Positions 1-6,197 of a DNA stretch of 6,197 nucleotides are shown here, in pieces. The stretch's first letter is position 1, and every line of letters starts with the position of its first letter. The notes beneath the pieces are model-generated. The model was given only the letters and a program-made list of their open reading frames with translations, had not been told where the DNA came from and did no database searches. This DNA is from Pseudomonadota bacterium. Its GTDB lineage: Bacteria; Pseudomonadota; Gammaproteobacteria; Steroidobacterales; Steroidobacteraceae. The position numbers and the translations under genes were made by a program. Where the stretch lies: the NCBI GenBank assembly GCA_018241455.1, contig JAFEDW010000123.1:1-6197 (forward strand). Reading direction: 5' to 3'.

Positions 1-334
1 CGGCGCGCTCACCACGTTCAGCATCGCCAACGATGTCGCGAAGTACTTCGCGATCATTCCGGCCGCGTTTGCCGTGACCTATCCGCAGCTCGGCGCGCTC
101 AACATCATGCGGCTGTCGACGCCGGATTCAGCGATCCTGTCGGCGGTGATCTTCAACGCGCTGATCATCGTGCTGCTGATTCCGCTCGCCATCAAGGGCG
201 TGAAGTACCGGCCGCTGGGCGCGGGGCCGCTGCTGCGCCGAAACCTGCTGATCTACGGGCTCGGCGGCATCATCGTGCCGTTTCCCGGCATCAAGCTGAT
301 CGACATGGCGCTGTCGGCCGCCGGTTGGGCCTGA
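1..334 (+). CDS. kdpB: KdpB, potassium-transporting P-type ATPase ATP-binding subunit (C-terminal part, 5' truncated by window)
   Basis: The reading frame is open from the left edge (first full codon at base 2) and gives the last 110 residues of KdpB, ending at TGA 332-334. KdpB is the P-type ATPase subunit of the inner-membrane KdpFABC pump and couples ATP hydrolysis to high-affinity K+ uptake by KdpA. Visible here are the end of the M5-type helix with the NDVAK motif (fragment residues 10-14), whose Asp and Lys correspond to the intramembrane D583/K586 pair of E. coli KdpB. Two further hydrophobic segments follow at about 43-64 and 81-105, the last beginning with the conserved [12 protein letters not shown]. 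The match to the E. coli C-terminus is near residue-for-residue by recall. The phosphorylation and nucleotide-binding domains lie outside the window. kdpC starts 27 nt downstream, so the genes are almost certainly co-transcribed. Confidence 0.97.
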   Translation, partial: GALTTFSIANDVAKYFAIIPAAFAVTYPQLGALNIMRLSTPDSAILSAVIFNALIIVLLIPLAIKGVKYRPLGAGPLLRRNLLIYGLGGIIVPFPGIKLIDMALSAAGWA

Positions 335-347
335 TCGGGCGTTCCTC

Positions 348-353
348 GAGGAG
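348..353 (+). promoter_or_regulatory. Shine-Dalgarno sequence of kdpC
   Basis: GAGGAG lies 8 nt before the kdpC ATG at 362, within the 27-nt kdpB-kdpC gap. It is the clearest ribosome binding site in the window and fixes the kdpC start. Confidence 0.7.
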
Positions 354-361
354 CTGCGAGC

Positions 362-937
362 ATGACTGCCAAGAACCTGCGCCCGGCCATCACGCTGCTG
401 TTGCTGATGACGGCACTGTGCGGCCTGGTCTATCCGCTGGCCATCACGGGCATCGCCGGCCTGGCGTTTCCGGCGCAGGCTGCGGGGAGCCTCGTCTACA
501 GCGGCGGCAAGCCGATCGGCTCGCGGCTCGTCGGGCAGGATTTTGCCGAGCCGAAGTTTTTCTGGGGGCGGCCGTCGGCGACGACGCCACGACCGTACAA
601 TGCGACCGGCTCGACCGGATCCAATTTCGGTCCGCTCAATCCCGCGCTGATGGACCGGATCAAGGACAGCGTCAGGAATCTTGAACATGCCGACCCGGGC
701 AACCGCGAGCCGGTTCCGGTTGACCTGGTGACCAGTTCCGCCAGCGGACTGGATCCCGACATCAGCCTGGCCGCGGCGCTGTACCAGGTACCACGCATCG
801 CGCGCGTTCGCGGCCTGCCGGTCGGCGACGTGCAGCGGCTGGTCAGCGTGCACGCCCGCGGCCGTACGCTGGGATTCCTTGGCGAGCCGCGCGTCAATGT
901 GCTCGAATTGAACCTGGCGCTGGACGGACGACACTGA
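362..937 (+). CDS. kdpC: KdpC, potassium-transporting ATPase subunit C
   Basis: This is a complete 191-residue protein, the usual KdpC length (E. coli has 190). KdpC is the accessory subunit of the KdpFABC K+ pump: one N-terminal membrane span and a large periplasmic domain, needed for complex assembly and activity. The sequence shows a hydrophobic helix at about residues 10-35 containing VYPLAITG. Family blocks follow: GSLV (42-45), GSRLVGQDF (53-61), FFWGRPSATT with PYN (66-80), GSN (86-88), VDLVTSSASGLDPDIS (120-135), YQVPRIA (141-147) and the C-terminal VNVLELNLALD. The start at 362 is supported by GAGGAG 8 nt upstream and by alignment of the N-terminus with E. coli KdpC. It lies between kdpB and kdpD in the same reading frame as both. 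No truncation or missing block is seen. Confidence 0.98.
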   Translation: MTAKNLRPAITLLLLMTALCGLVYPLAITGIAGLAFPAQAAGSLVYSGGKPIGSRLVGQDFAEPKFFWGRPSATTPRPYNATGSTGSNFGPLNPALMDRIKDSVRNLEHADPGNREPVPVDLVTSSASGLDPDISLAAALYQVPRIARVRGLPVGDVQRLVSVHARGRTLGFLGEPRVNVLELNLALDGRH

Positions 938-961
938 TTCCGGCGATACCACGGGCAACAG

Positions 962-3646
962 ATGGCTGATACCGAGCGTCGCGATCCTGACGAGTTGCTG
1001 GCGGCGGTCAAGCGTGAAGCAGTGCTCGCCCGGCGCGGGCGGCTGAAGATCTTCTTCGGTGCGTCGGCCGGTGTCGGCAAGACCTACTCGATGCTGGAAG
1101 CAGCCCGCGCCGCGCGCGCCGACGGTGTCGACGTGGTCGTCGGCTACGTCGAGCCGCACGGCCGCGCCGCCACGGAAGGCTTGCTCGAGGGTTTGGAGCG
1201 ATTGCCGAACCTGCAGGTGCGCTACCGCGGCATCTCGCGGCCGGAATTCGATCTCGATGCGGCGCTCCAGCGGCGCCCATCGGTGCTGGTGGTCGACGAA
1301 CTGGCGCATTCGAATATCCTCGACGGTGAACCGCGGCCGCGCCACGCCAAGCGCTGGCAGGACATCGAGGAACTGCTCGAAGCGGGCATCAGCGTGTGGA
1401 GCACGGTCAACGTGCAGCACCTGGAGAGCCTCAATGACCTGGTCGCCGGCATCACCGGGGTGCGCCAGCAGGAGACGATCCCCGATCGCATCTTCGACGA
1501 GGCCGACGAAGTAGAACTGATCGACCTGCCGCCGGACGAGCTGCTGCAGCGGCTGCACAGCGGACGCGTCTACATGCCTGAGCAGGTCGCCACCGCCGTC
1601 GAGAAATTCTTCCGCAAGCCGAACCTGATCGCGCTGCGCGAGCTGGCGCTGCGGCGCACTGCGGATCGCGTGGACGCGGCGGCACGTGCGTATCCGGCCG
1701 ATCGCACCTCGCGCCCGTCGCTGGCGCGCGATCGCTTCCTGATCGCGGTTGCGCCCGATGAGCAGGCGGAACGGCTGGTGCGGCTCGGCAAGCGTTTCGC
1801 CGCTGCGCTGGATGCGGAATGGATGGTCGTCTCGGTCGAGACGCCACGCATGCTGCGGCTGGGCGATGCCGCGCGCAACCGCCGCATCGAGATCCTGCGG
1901 TTGGCCGAGAGCCTCGGCGCGCAGACCGTCACGCTCGACGGGCCGTCGGCCGCGATGACGCTGATCGAATACGCGCGCACGCGCGGCGTGACGCGCATCG
2001 TCGTCGGGGCGCCGCGCCGCCAGGGCTGGTGGCGGCTGCTGCGCCGGTCCACGAGCATGGAGCTGGTGCGTCGAGGTGCGGAATACGACGTGTCGGTCAT
2101 CGCGCGCCAGGAACCGATCGCGAGTCCCCCGCGGCAGGACCGCGTGAAGTCGCGCGAGATCCGCTGGAGCCGTTACTGGGCCGCGCTGGCGATCTCCGGC
2201 GTCTGCACCGCCGTGGCAGCGCTGATGTTCCCGCATTTCGAGCTGACCAACATCGTCATGGTGTACCTGCTCGGCGCGACCGTCGCGGCGCTGCGGCTCG
2301 GCCGCGGCCCCGCCAGCATCAGTGCGATCGCCAATGTCGCGGCCTTCGACTTCTTCTTCGTCAATCCGCGCTTCACGATGGCGGTCTCCGACGCGCAGTA
2401 CCTGGTGACGTTCGCGGTGATGCTGATGGTTGCGCTGACGATTGCGACGCTGGTGGCGAACGTGCGCGCGCAGACCCGCGTCGCTGGCGCGCGCGAGCGC
2501 CGCACGGCACTGCTGTACGCAATGAGCCGCGAGCTGGCGGCGACGCGCACGCTGGAGCGGCTCGCGCAGGTCGCCGTGCGGCACGTCGCTGAATCCTTCT
2601 CCAGCGATGCGGCGGTGCTGCTGCCCGATGCCGGGGGTCAGCTGCACGATGCATTGGGGATGCCGACCGATGCCGCGGCATTCCAGCCGGACCTGTCGGT
2701 CGCGCGCTGGGTGCACGATCACGGCCGGCCGGCCGGATTGGGTACCGACACCTTGCCGGCGGCGCCTGCGCAGTACCTGCCGTTGGCCGGCACGGACCGC
2801 ACGCTCGGCGTGCTGGCCGTCAGGCCGATACAGCGCCGCCGCATCCTGTTGCCGGAACAGCAGCACCTGCTGGAAACCTTCGCTGGCCAGGTGGCGCTGG
2901 CCATCGAACGCGCGCGACTCGCGGACGAAGCCGAGCGCGCGCGGGTCGCGGCCGAAACCGAGAACCTGCGCAACACGCTGCTCGGATCCATCTCGCACGA
3001 CCTGCGCACGCCGCTGGCCGTGATCGCCGGGGCGAGCAGCGCGCTCAGCGATCCCGCGATCGAGCTCGATGCCGCGACGCGCGCACGGCTCGCCGGCTCG
3101 ATCGAGGTCAAGGCGCGCGAGATGTCGGAACTGATCTCGAATGTGCTGGACCTGATGCGCTTCGAGACCGGCGAGGTCAGGCTGCGCCGCGACTGGGAAA
3201 CCATCGATGACCTGGTCGGCATGGCGCTGGGCCGGGTGGGCGAGGCGCTGCGCAGCCACCACGTCGCCGTCAATCTTCCGCCCGACCTGCCGGCGGTCTA
3301 CGTCGACGCGCCGCTGATCACGCAGGTGCTGTGCAACCTGCTCGAGAACGGCGCGAAGCACACGCCTGCTGGCACGCACCTGACAGTGACCGCCGAGCCT
3401 GGCCCTGAGGGCGTACGCGTCTGTATCGATGATGACGGGCCGGGCTTGCCGGCCGGCGATGCCGCGCGATTGTTCGACAAGTTCCAGCGCGGCCAGGATG
3501 AGGGCAATACCGGCGGCGCCGGCCTCGGGCTGGCCATCTGCCGGGCGATCGTGCGCGCTCATGGAGGCGACGTGACGGCGGAGAACCGGCCCGCGGGCGG
3601 GGCGCGGTTCGCGTTCACGCTGGATACGACCGGGCCGCCCTCATGA
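962..3646 (+). CDS. kdpD: KdpD, K+-responsive sensor histidine kinase
   Basis: This 894-residue protein matches the full KdpD architecture (E. coli, 894 aa). It is an inner-membrane kinase/phosphatase that senses K+ limitation and ionic stress and phosphorylates KdpE. Order of parts: KdpD N-terminal ATP-binding domain (about 25-235) with Walker A GASAGVGKT (33-41) and Walker B VLVVDE (108-113); a universal-stress-protein-like domain (about 257-385); a DUF4118 bundle of four helices near 405-423, 428-446, 450-467 and 479-500; an Arg-rich stretch (502-514) just after the last helix; a GAF-like region (about 520-650); then HisKA and HATPase_c. Kinase motifs are intact: phospho-acceptor His679 in ISHDLRTPL, N box with Asn796, G1 DDDGPGLP (823-830), F box LFDKF and G2 GGAGLGLAI. 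ATG 962 is the only plausible start after the in-frame stop at 935-937, but no good Shine-Dalgarno precedes it. The gene begins 24 nt after kdpC and its stop overlaps the kdpE ATG. After HSN (116-118) there are about four extra residues compared with E. coli. Confidence 0.98.
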   Translation: MADTERRDPDELLAAVKREAVLARRGRLKIFFGASAGVGKTYSMLEAARAARADGVDVVVGYVEPHGRAATEGLLEGLERLPNLQVRYRGISRPEFDLDAALQRRPSVLVVDELAHSNILDGEPRPRHAKRWQDIEELLEAGISVWSTVNVQHLESLNDLVAGITGVRQQETIPDRIFDEADEVELIDLPPDELLQRLHSGRVYMPEQVATAVEKFFRKPNLIALRELALRRTADRVDAAARAYPADRTSRPSLARDRFLIAVAPDEQAERLVRLGKRFAAALDAEWMVVSVETPRMLRLGDAARNRRIEILRLAESLGAQTVTLDGPSAAMTLIEYARTRGVTRIVVGAPRRQGWWRLLRRSTSMELVRRGAEYDVSVIARQEPIASPPRQDRVKSREIRWSRYWAALAISGVCTAVAALMFPHFELTNIVMVYLLGATVAALRLGRGPASISAIANVAAFDFFFVNPRFTMAVSDAQYLVTFAVMLMVALTIATLVANVRAQTRVAGARERRTALLYAMSRELAATRTLERLAQVAVRHVAESFSSDAAVLLPDAGGQLHDALGMPTDAAAFQPDLSVARWVHDHGRPAGLGTDTLPAAPAQYLPLAGTDRTLGVLAVRPIQRRRILLPEQQHLLETFAGQVALAIERARLADEAERARVAAETENLRNTLLGSISHDLRTPLAVIAGASSALSDPAIELDAATRARLAGSIEVKAREMSELISNVLDLMRFETGEVRLRRDWETIDDLVGMALGRVGEALRSHHVAVNLPPDLPAVYVDAPLITQVLCNLLENGAKHTPAGTHLTVTAEPGPEGVRVCIDDDGPGLPAGDAARLFDKFQRGQDEGNTGGAGLGLAICRAIVRAHGGDVTAENRPAGGARFAFTLDTTGPPS

Positions 3647-4332
3647 CCCGCGCCATGTTCATGATCCTCGTCGTCGAAGACGACGAAGTGCTGGGCGGCG
3701 TGCTGGCCACGTTGCTCGAGGCGAGCGGCTATCGGTGCGAGCGCGCCGCGACCGGCGAGCGCGCGATCATCGAGGCCCGCAGCCATCGTCCCGACCTGGT
3801 ACTGGTGGATCTGGGGCTCCCGGACCGCGACGGCACGCAGGTCATTCGCGCCATTCGCGCGTTCTCGCCGGTGCCGATCGTCGTGCTGTCGGCGCGCACG
3901 CTGGAAGCGGAGAAGATCCGCGCGCTGGATGCCGGCGCCGACGACTACGTGATGAAGCCTTTCAGTTCACCCGAGCTGCTCGCGCGCGTGCGCGCCGCAT
4001 TGCGCCGGAACGTACGGAGCGATGGGGCGCTGCCAGTGCTGCAACTGGGTACGGTCAGCATCGACCTGGCGAAGCGCACCGCGACAGGTGCCGACGGCCC
4101 GCTGCACCTGACGCCGCTCGAGTACCGCGTGCTCGAATGCCTGGCGCGCAATGTCGGCATGATCGTCACGCAGAAGGACCTGATCACGCAGGCCTGGGGG
4201 CCTGAGCGCGCCGCCGACTCGCGCGGGCTGCGTTCCTACATCAAGATGCTGCGGCAGAAGCTGGAGCCCGATCCCGGCCGGCCGCGCTACCTGGTCACCG
4301 AGGCCGGCGTCGGCTATCGGCTGTGCGTATAG
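3643..4332 (+). CDS. kdpE: KdpE, OmpR/PhoB-family response regulator of the kdp operon
   Basis: This 229-residue cytoplasmic response regulator is the partner of KdpD; phosphorylated KdpE activates kdpFABC transcription. The receiver domain (about 7-122) has the acidic pair Glu12/Asp13, phospho-acceptor Asp56 in LVLVDLGLPDRDG, Ser83 in VVLSAR, Tyr102 and Lys105 in DDYVMKPF. The C-terminal winged-helix DNA-binding domain (about 130-229) carries LTPLEYRVLECLARN, VTQKDLITQAWGP, the recognition-helix segment LRSYIKMLRQKLEPDP and the closing TEAGVGYRL. ATG 3643 overlaps the kdpD TGA (ATGA), which suggests translational coupling. Met codons at 3655 and 3661 are alternatives, the latter giving the usual short N-terminus (MILVVEDD). 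None of the three has a clear ribosome binding site, so the exact start is uncertain by up to six residues. The stop is TAG 4330-4332. All key residues are present, so it should be functional. Confidence 0.97.
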   Translation: MTRAMFMILVVEDDEVLGGVLATLLEASGYRCERAATGERAIIEARSHRPDLVLVDLGLPDRDGTQVIRAIRAFSPVPIVVLSARTLEAEKIRALDAGADDYVMKPFSSPELLARVRAALRRNVRSDGALPVLQLGTVSIDLAKRTATGADGPLHLTPLEYRVLECLARNVGMIVTQKDLITQAWGPERAADSRGLRSYIKMLRQKLEPDPGRPRYLVTEAGVGYRLCV

Positions 4333-4543
4333 TCGTTGCATGCATGGAGCCTCGGCAATCGACACGGCGCTGGTCGCCGCCGGTGGCCAGCCAATGGGTG
4401 ACCTGACCAACGCGCTGGTGTTGCAGGCCGCTGGTCCGACGCACCTGGCGGCACGCGCCACTATTTCCGCGCGGCGGCGAGCCGCAAGCGAGCATCGGAC
4501 GCGGGCCGGACTCCGGTTCCGCCCGCGCGCTTGGGCACGTACT
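4333..4543. other. Intergenic region between the convergent kdpE and hydrolase genes
   Basis: About 211 nt separate the kdpE stop from the stop of the minus-strand hydrolase. No supported gene is seen. It contains an imperfect inverted repeat at about 4367-4392 (CTGGTC at 4370-4375 against GGCCAG at 4385-4390, one G-U pair, 9-nt loop, extendable with a bulge), roughly 35 nt after kdpE. A stronger GC hairpin lies at 4500-4527. Neither is followed by a T run on either strand. Transcription from both sides should end here, but whether by these structures or by Rho cannot be told from sequence. An open frame from ATG 4340 runs through into the antisense of the hydrolase and is not credible as a gene. 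Confidence 0.6.
4500..4527. terminator. Possible bidirectional terminator-like hairpin (no U-tract)
   Basis: CGCGGGC (4500-4506) pairs perfectly with GCCCGCG (4521-4527). Alternatively, pairing of CCGG 4506-4509 with 4513-4516 inside a shortened outer stem gives a longer bulged hairpin. It sits 17 nt beyond the hydrolase stop on the minus strand and about 170 nt beyond kdpE on the plus strand. No run of T follows in either direction, so it is not a canonical intrinsic terminator. In such GC-rich DNA a 7-bp stem may also occur by chance. Confidence 0.25.
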
Positions 4544-6197
4544 TCAGAAGGGATCGAGTCTGTCGACGGCGCGCGCCGTCGCATCCTCGTCACCTTGATC
4601 CTTGGCTTCGCCCGGCGGAATTTCGGCCGCCTTGGCGATGCGAATGGACACCAGCCCGTTGGGATAGAGAATGACCTGGTTGTCGCCGGAGCCGAACATC
4701 GTCGGCAGGAACAGCAGCGCCTTGCTGCGGCTGCCGACGTAGGGCATGAAATGAAGTCCCATGCGGTACAGCTGTGTGCGCGCGGTCCAGCCGGTCGCCG
4801 GTGCGGGAGAACCATCGCCGGCCTTGTCGAGTGCGCCGCGCGCAGCGAGCAGGTCCCCGGTCAGGCCGCGATGCAGGAGCTGCACGCCCGCATGCTCGCC
4901 GCGATGCTGGTAGAGCAGCGCGATCTTCGCCAGGTCATCGAGCGTCGGGTAATACCCGGCGTTGCACCAGACGAGTCCCGGCCGGCCATCGGGCTCGCGC
5001 GTGCGCACGGCCGGTGCCTGCATGATGCCGATCGGCCGCAGCACCTCGGTCGTGACGAAGTCCCACAGGTCGGCGGAGGGCCCGCGCACTGATTTCAGGT
5101 AGGCATCGAGCGCCGCGCCGAGCAGGAAATAATCCTGGTCCCTGTAGCGAAAGATGGTGCCGGGTGCCCACGGGTACGGTTTCCAGTCCGCGATGCGCGC
5201 GAGCTTTTCCGCAAGCGAAGGCGCCGTGTACCAGCCGTCGTAGTCGCCGCCCAAGTAACCGTCGAACCCGTCGTTCGGGTGCGTGTTGAACGTGCCCGTG
5301 CCGCCGAAGCCGCTCGCCATGTTGGCAAGGTCGATGAGCCGCACGCGCTGGAATTTCTCCGGCAGGCCCTTGACCAGGTCGCCGACGTACAGATCGAGCA
5401 GCTGCGGGCCGTACAGTTGCGCGAGCCGCAGCATCGCCAGCGGCGCCGCGACGCTCTTCATGATCGAGCGGACGCCAAAACGCATTTGCAGCGGATAGGG
5501 AAACGGGCCGTAGGGCGTTGGCACCGGCTGGTAATAGAGCACGCCGTCACGCACCAGTGCGGCCGTCACCTGCCACTTCGGCAACAGCGGTCCGCCGAAT
5601 CCCGCCAGCGTTCCCGGCGGCAGGTCGCGTTCCAGCTCCTGCCACGGCCGCGTCGGCAGGCGCTGCGCCAGTTCAGCCGCGAAGGCCTGGCGCTGCGTGT
5701 CCGGCGAACCGGATCCATCCGGCGCCACCCGTGCCGCCGTACTGCCCCAGGCGATGAAATGCTGGTGCAGCAGGTATGGCGCCGTCTGCTGCACGAACTG
5801 GAAGCGCACCCGGCTCACGCGCGTGCCCCGATACATGAACGTGGCGATGCCCTGGTGCGCGTGATTCTCGGTGTCGTTGACCAGCATGAGCACGAGCGCC
5901 CCGCGCGACCAACCGCCGTCGGCCGCTTCGCGCCATACCTTGCCCGGCTCGGGGATGACGCTCCAGTAGCTCGTCGGACGCGCCGCGCCGCGCTCCACCA
6001 GCATGCGCCCGCGCTCGGCGGGGACCAAGGCATCGCCATACGTAAACAACGACAGCCTGATGGATGGGAAGATGCGCGCGTCGCGACCGAGGATCACGGG
6101 ATGCGTCATTTCCGGCCGTGACTGCAGCAGGCTGCGATCGAGCGTCAACACCACGTGCAGCGGCGCCGCGGGCAGTGCGTCGGGCCCGGGCGCGAAT
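4544..6197 (-). CDS. Serine hydrolase of the beta-lactamase / class C fold (PF00144-like), N-terminus outside window
   Basis: The minus-strand frame is open from base 6196 to TGA at 4546-4544, giving 550 residues with no start needed inside the window. A GTG at 6154 exists, but coding-like sequence continues upstream of it, so the gene probably begins beyond the edge. Residue numbers count from base 6196. The C-terminal part (about 195-550) resembles beta-lactamase-fold hydrolases. RSIMKS contains the SxxK nucleophile motif (Ser244, Lys247). It is followed by the helix and by LIDLANMASGFG, equivalent to the usual LLxHxSG region. FRYRDQDYFLLGAAL (Tyr351-Arg-Asp353) sits where YxN is expected, about 107 residues after the Ser. 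GYYPTLDDLAKIALLY fits the helix that normally reads STxxDLARF. The terminal strand region MFGSGDNQVILYPNGLVSIRIAK (about 500-522) replaces the HxG/KTG motif with GSGDN. The preceding 200 residues match no domain I recognise. Substrate unknown; esterase, amidase or peptidase activity is possible. No functional link to kdp is evident beyond adjacency. Confidence 0.85.
   Translation of the reverse strand, partial: FAPGPDALPAAPLHVVLTLDRSLLQSRPEMTHPVILGRDARIFPSIRLSLFTYGDALVPAERGRMLVERGAARPTSYWSVIPEPGKVWREAADGGWSRGALVLMLVNDTENHAHQGIATFMYRGTRVSRVRFQFVQQTAPYLLHQHFIAWGSTAARVAPDGSGSPDTQRQAFAAELAQRLPTRPWQELERDLPPGTLAGFGGPLLPKWQVTAALVRDGVLYYQPVPTPYGPFPYPLQMRFGVRSIMKSVAAPLAMLRLAQLYGPQLLDLYVGDLVKGLPEKFQRVRLIDLANMASGFGGTGTFNTHPNDGFDGYLGGDYDGWYTAPSLAEKLARIADWKPYPWAPGTIFRYRDQDYFLLGAALDAYLKSVRGPSADLWDFVTTEVLRPIGIMQAPAVRTREPDGRPGLVWCNAGYYPTLDDLAKIALLYQHRGEHAGVQLLHRGLTGDLLAARGALDKAGDGSPAPATGWTARTQLYRMGLHFMPYVGSRSKALLFLPTMFGSGDNQVILYPNGLVSIRIAKAAEIPPGEAKDQGDEDATARAVDRLDPF

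Noticed and set aside
128..3562. Minus-strand open frame of 1,144 codons opposite kdpB, kdpC and kdpD
   Set aside because: Its codons lie exactly opposite those of kdpB, kdpC and kdpD, which all share one frame (positions 2, 362 and 962 are congruent modulo 3). Stops in that register require TTA, CTA or TCA sense codons, which GC-rich genes avoid; it ends at a TCA serine codon of kdpB (128-130). The protein is Arg/Gln/His-rich and shows no recognisable domain.
4338..4345. Palindrome TGCATGCA just after the kdpE stop
   Set aside because: An 8-bp perfect palindrome is short enough to be chance, is not repeated nearby, and has no flanking features that would mark an operator or attachment site.
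3967..4815. Minus-strand frame of 282 codons spanning the end of kdpE, the intergenic gap and the end of the hydrolase
   Set aside because: It overlaps two well-supported genes, is Arg/Ala/Pro-rich and shows no domain. This is a GC-bias shadow frame.
4340..5092. Plus-strand frame starting in the intergenic region and running into the hydrolase antisense
   Set aside because: It is in exact codon register opposite the hydrolase, has no ribosome binding site, and its product is Ala/Arg-rich with no recognisable motif. Only the first ~200 nt are free of another gene, and they show no convincing coding character.
5279..6121. Plus-strand 280-codon frame opposite the hydrolase
   Set aside because: It is in antisense codon register with the hydrolase, and its composition (Arg, Ala, Gln, His) is typical of reverse-complement GC-rich codons. 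No start signal or motif is present.
1..6197. Search for transposons, tRNA genes, CRISPR arrays, riboswitches or a cryptic defence system
   Set aside because: No transposase motif, terminal repeats, spaced direct repeats or tRNA-like fold was seen. Nearly all the DNA is accounted for by four kdp genes and one hydrolase.

Overview
This is a high-GC proteobacterial segment holding the 3' part of a kdp potassium-transport operon. The operon is followed by a convergent serine-hydrolase gene that runs off the right edge. High GC and strong GC bias at third codon positions fit a beta- or gammaproteobacterium, for example Burkholderiales or Xanthomonadales. That assignment is an inference from composition and protein style, and nothing in the window settles it.

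Left and centre (1-4332, plus strand): the C-terminal end of kdpB is followed by complete kdpC, kdpD and kdpE, in the classical kdpABCDE order. Gaps are short (27 nt between B and C, 24 nt between C and D), and kdpD and kdpE overlap by an ATGA. KdpB is the P-type ATPase subunit and KdpC the single-span accessory subunit of the high-affinity K+ pump KdpFABC. KdpD is the membrane sensor kinase and KdpE the OmpR-type response regulator that switches the pump on under K+ limitation or osmotic/ionic stress. All catalytic and signature residues I could check are present: KdpB Asp/Lys in the NDVAK motif, KdpD Walker A/B, H679, N796 and G boxes, and KdpE D56 and K105. The system therefore looks intact. 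kdpF, kdpA, most of kdpB and the operon promoter with its KdpE operator lie left of the window.

Right (4333-6197): about 211 nt of intergenic DNA with two GC-rich inverted repeats but no convincing U-tract terminator. Beyond it is a minus-strand gene for a beta-lactamase-fold (PF00144-type) serine hydrolase, converging on kdpE and lacking its 5' end. Its SxxK motif is clear, but the second and third active-site motifs are non-canonical and the roughly 200 residues before the SxxK belong to no family I recognise.

I did not find an undescribed multi-gene system, RNA gene, mobile element or CRISPR array. The hydrolase is the only part that is not routine. Very long antisense reading frames, including one of more than 1,100 codons opposite kdpBCD, are explained by codon bias and frame register and are rejected.
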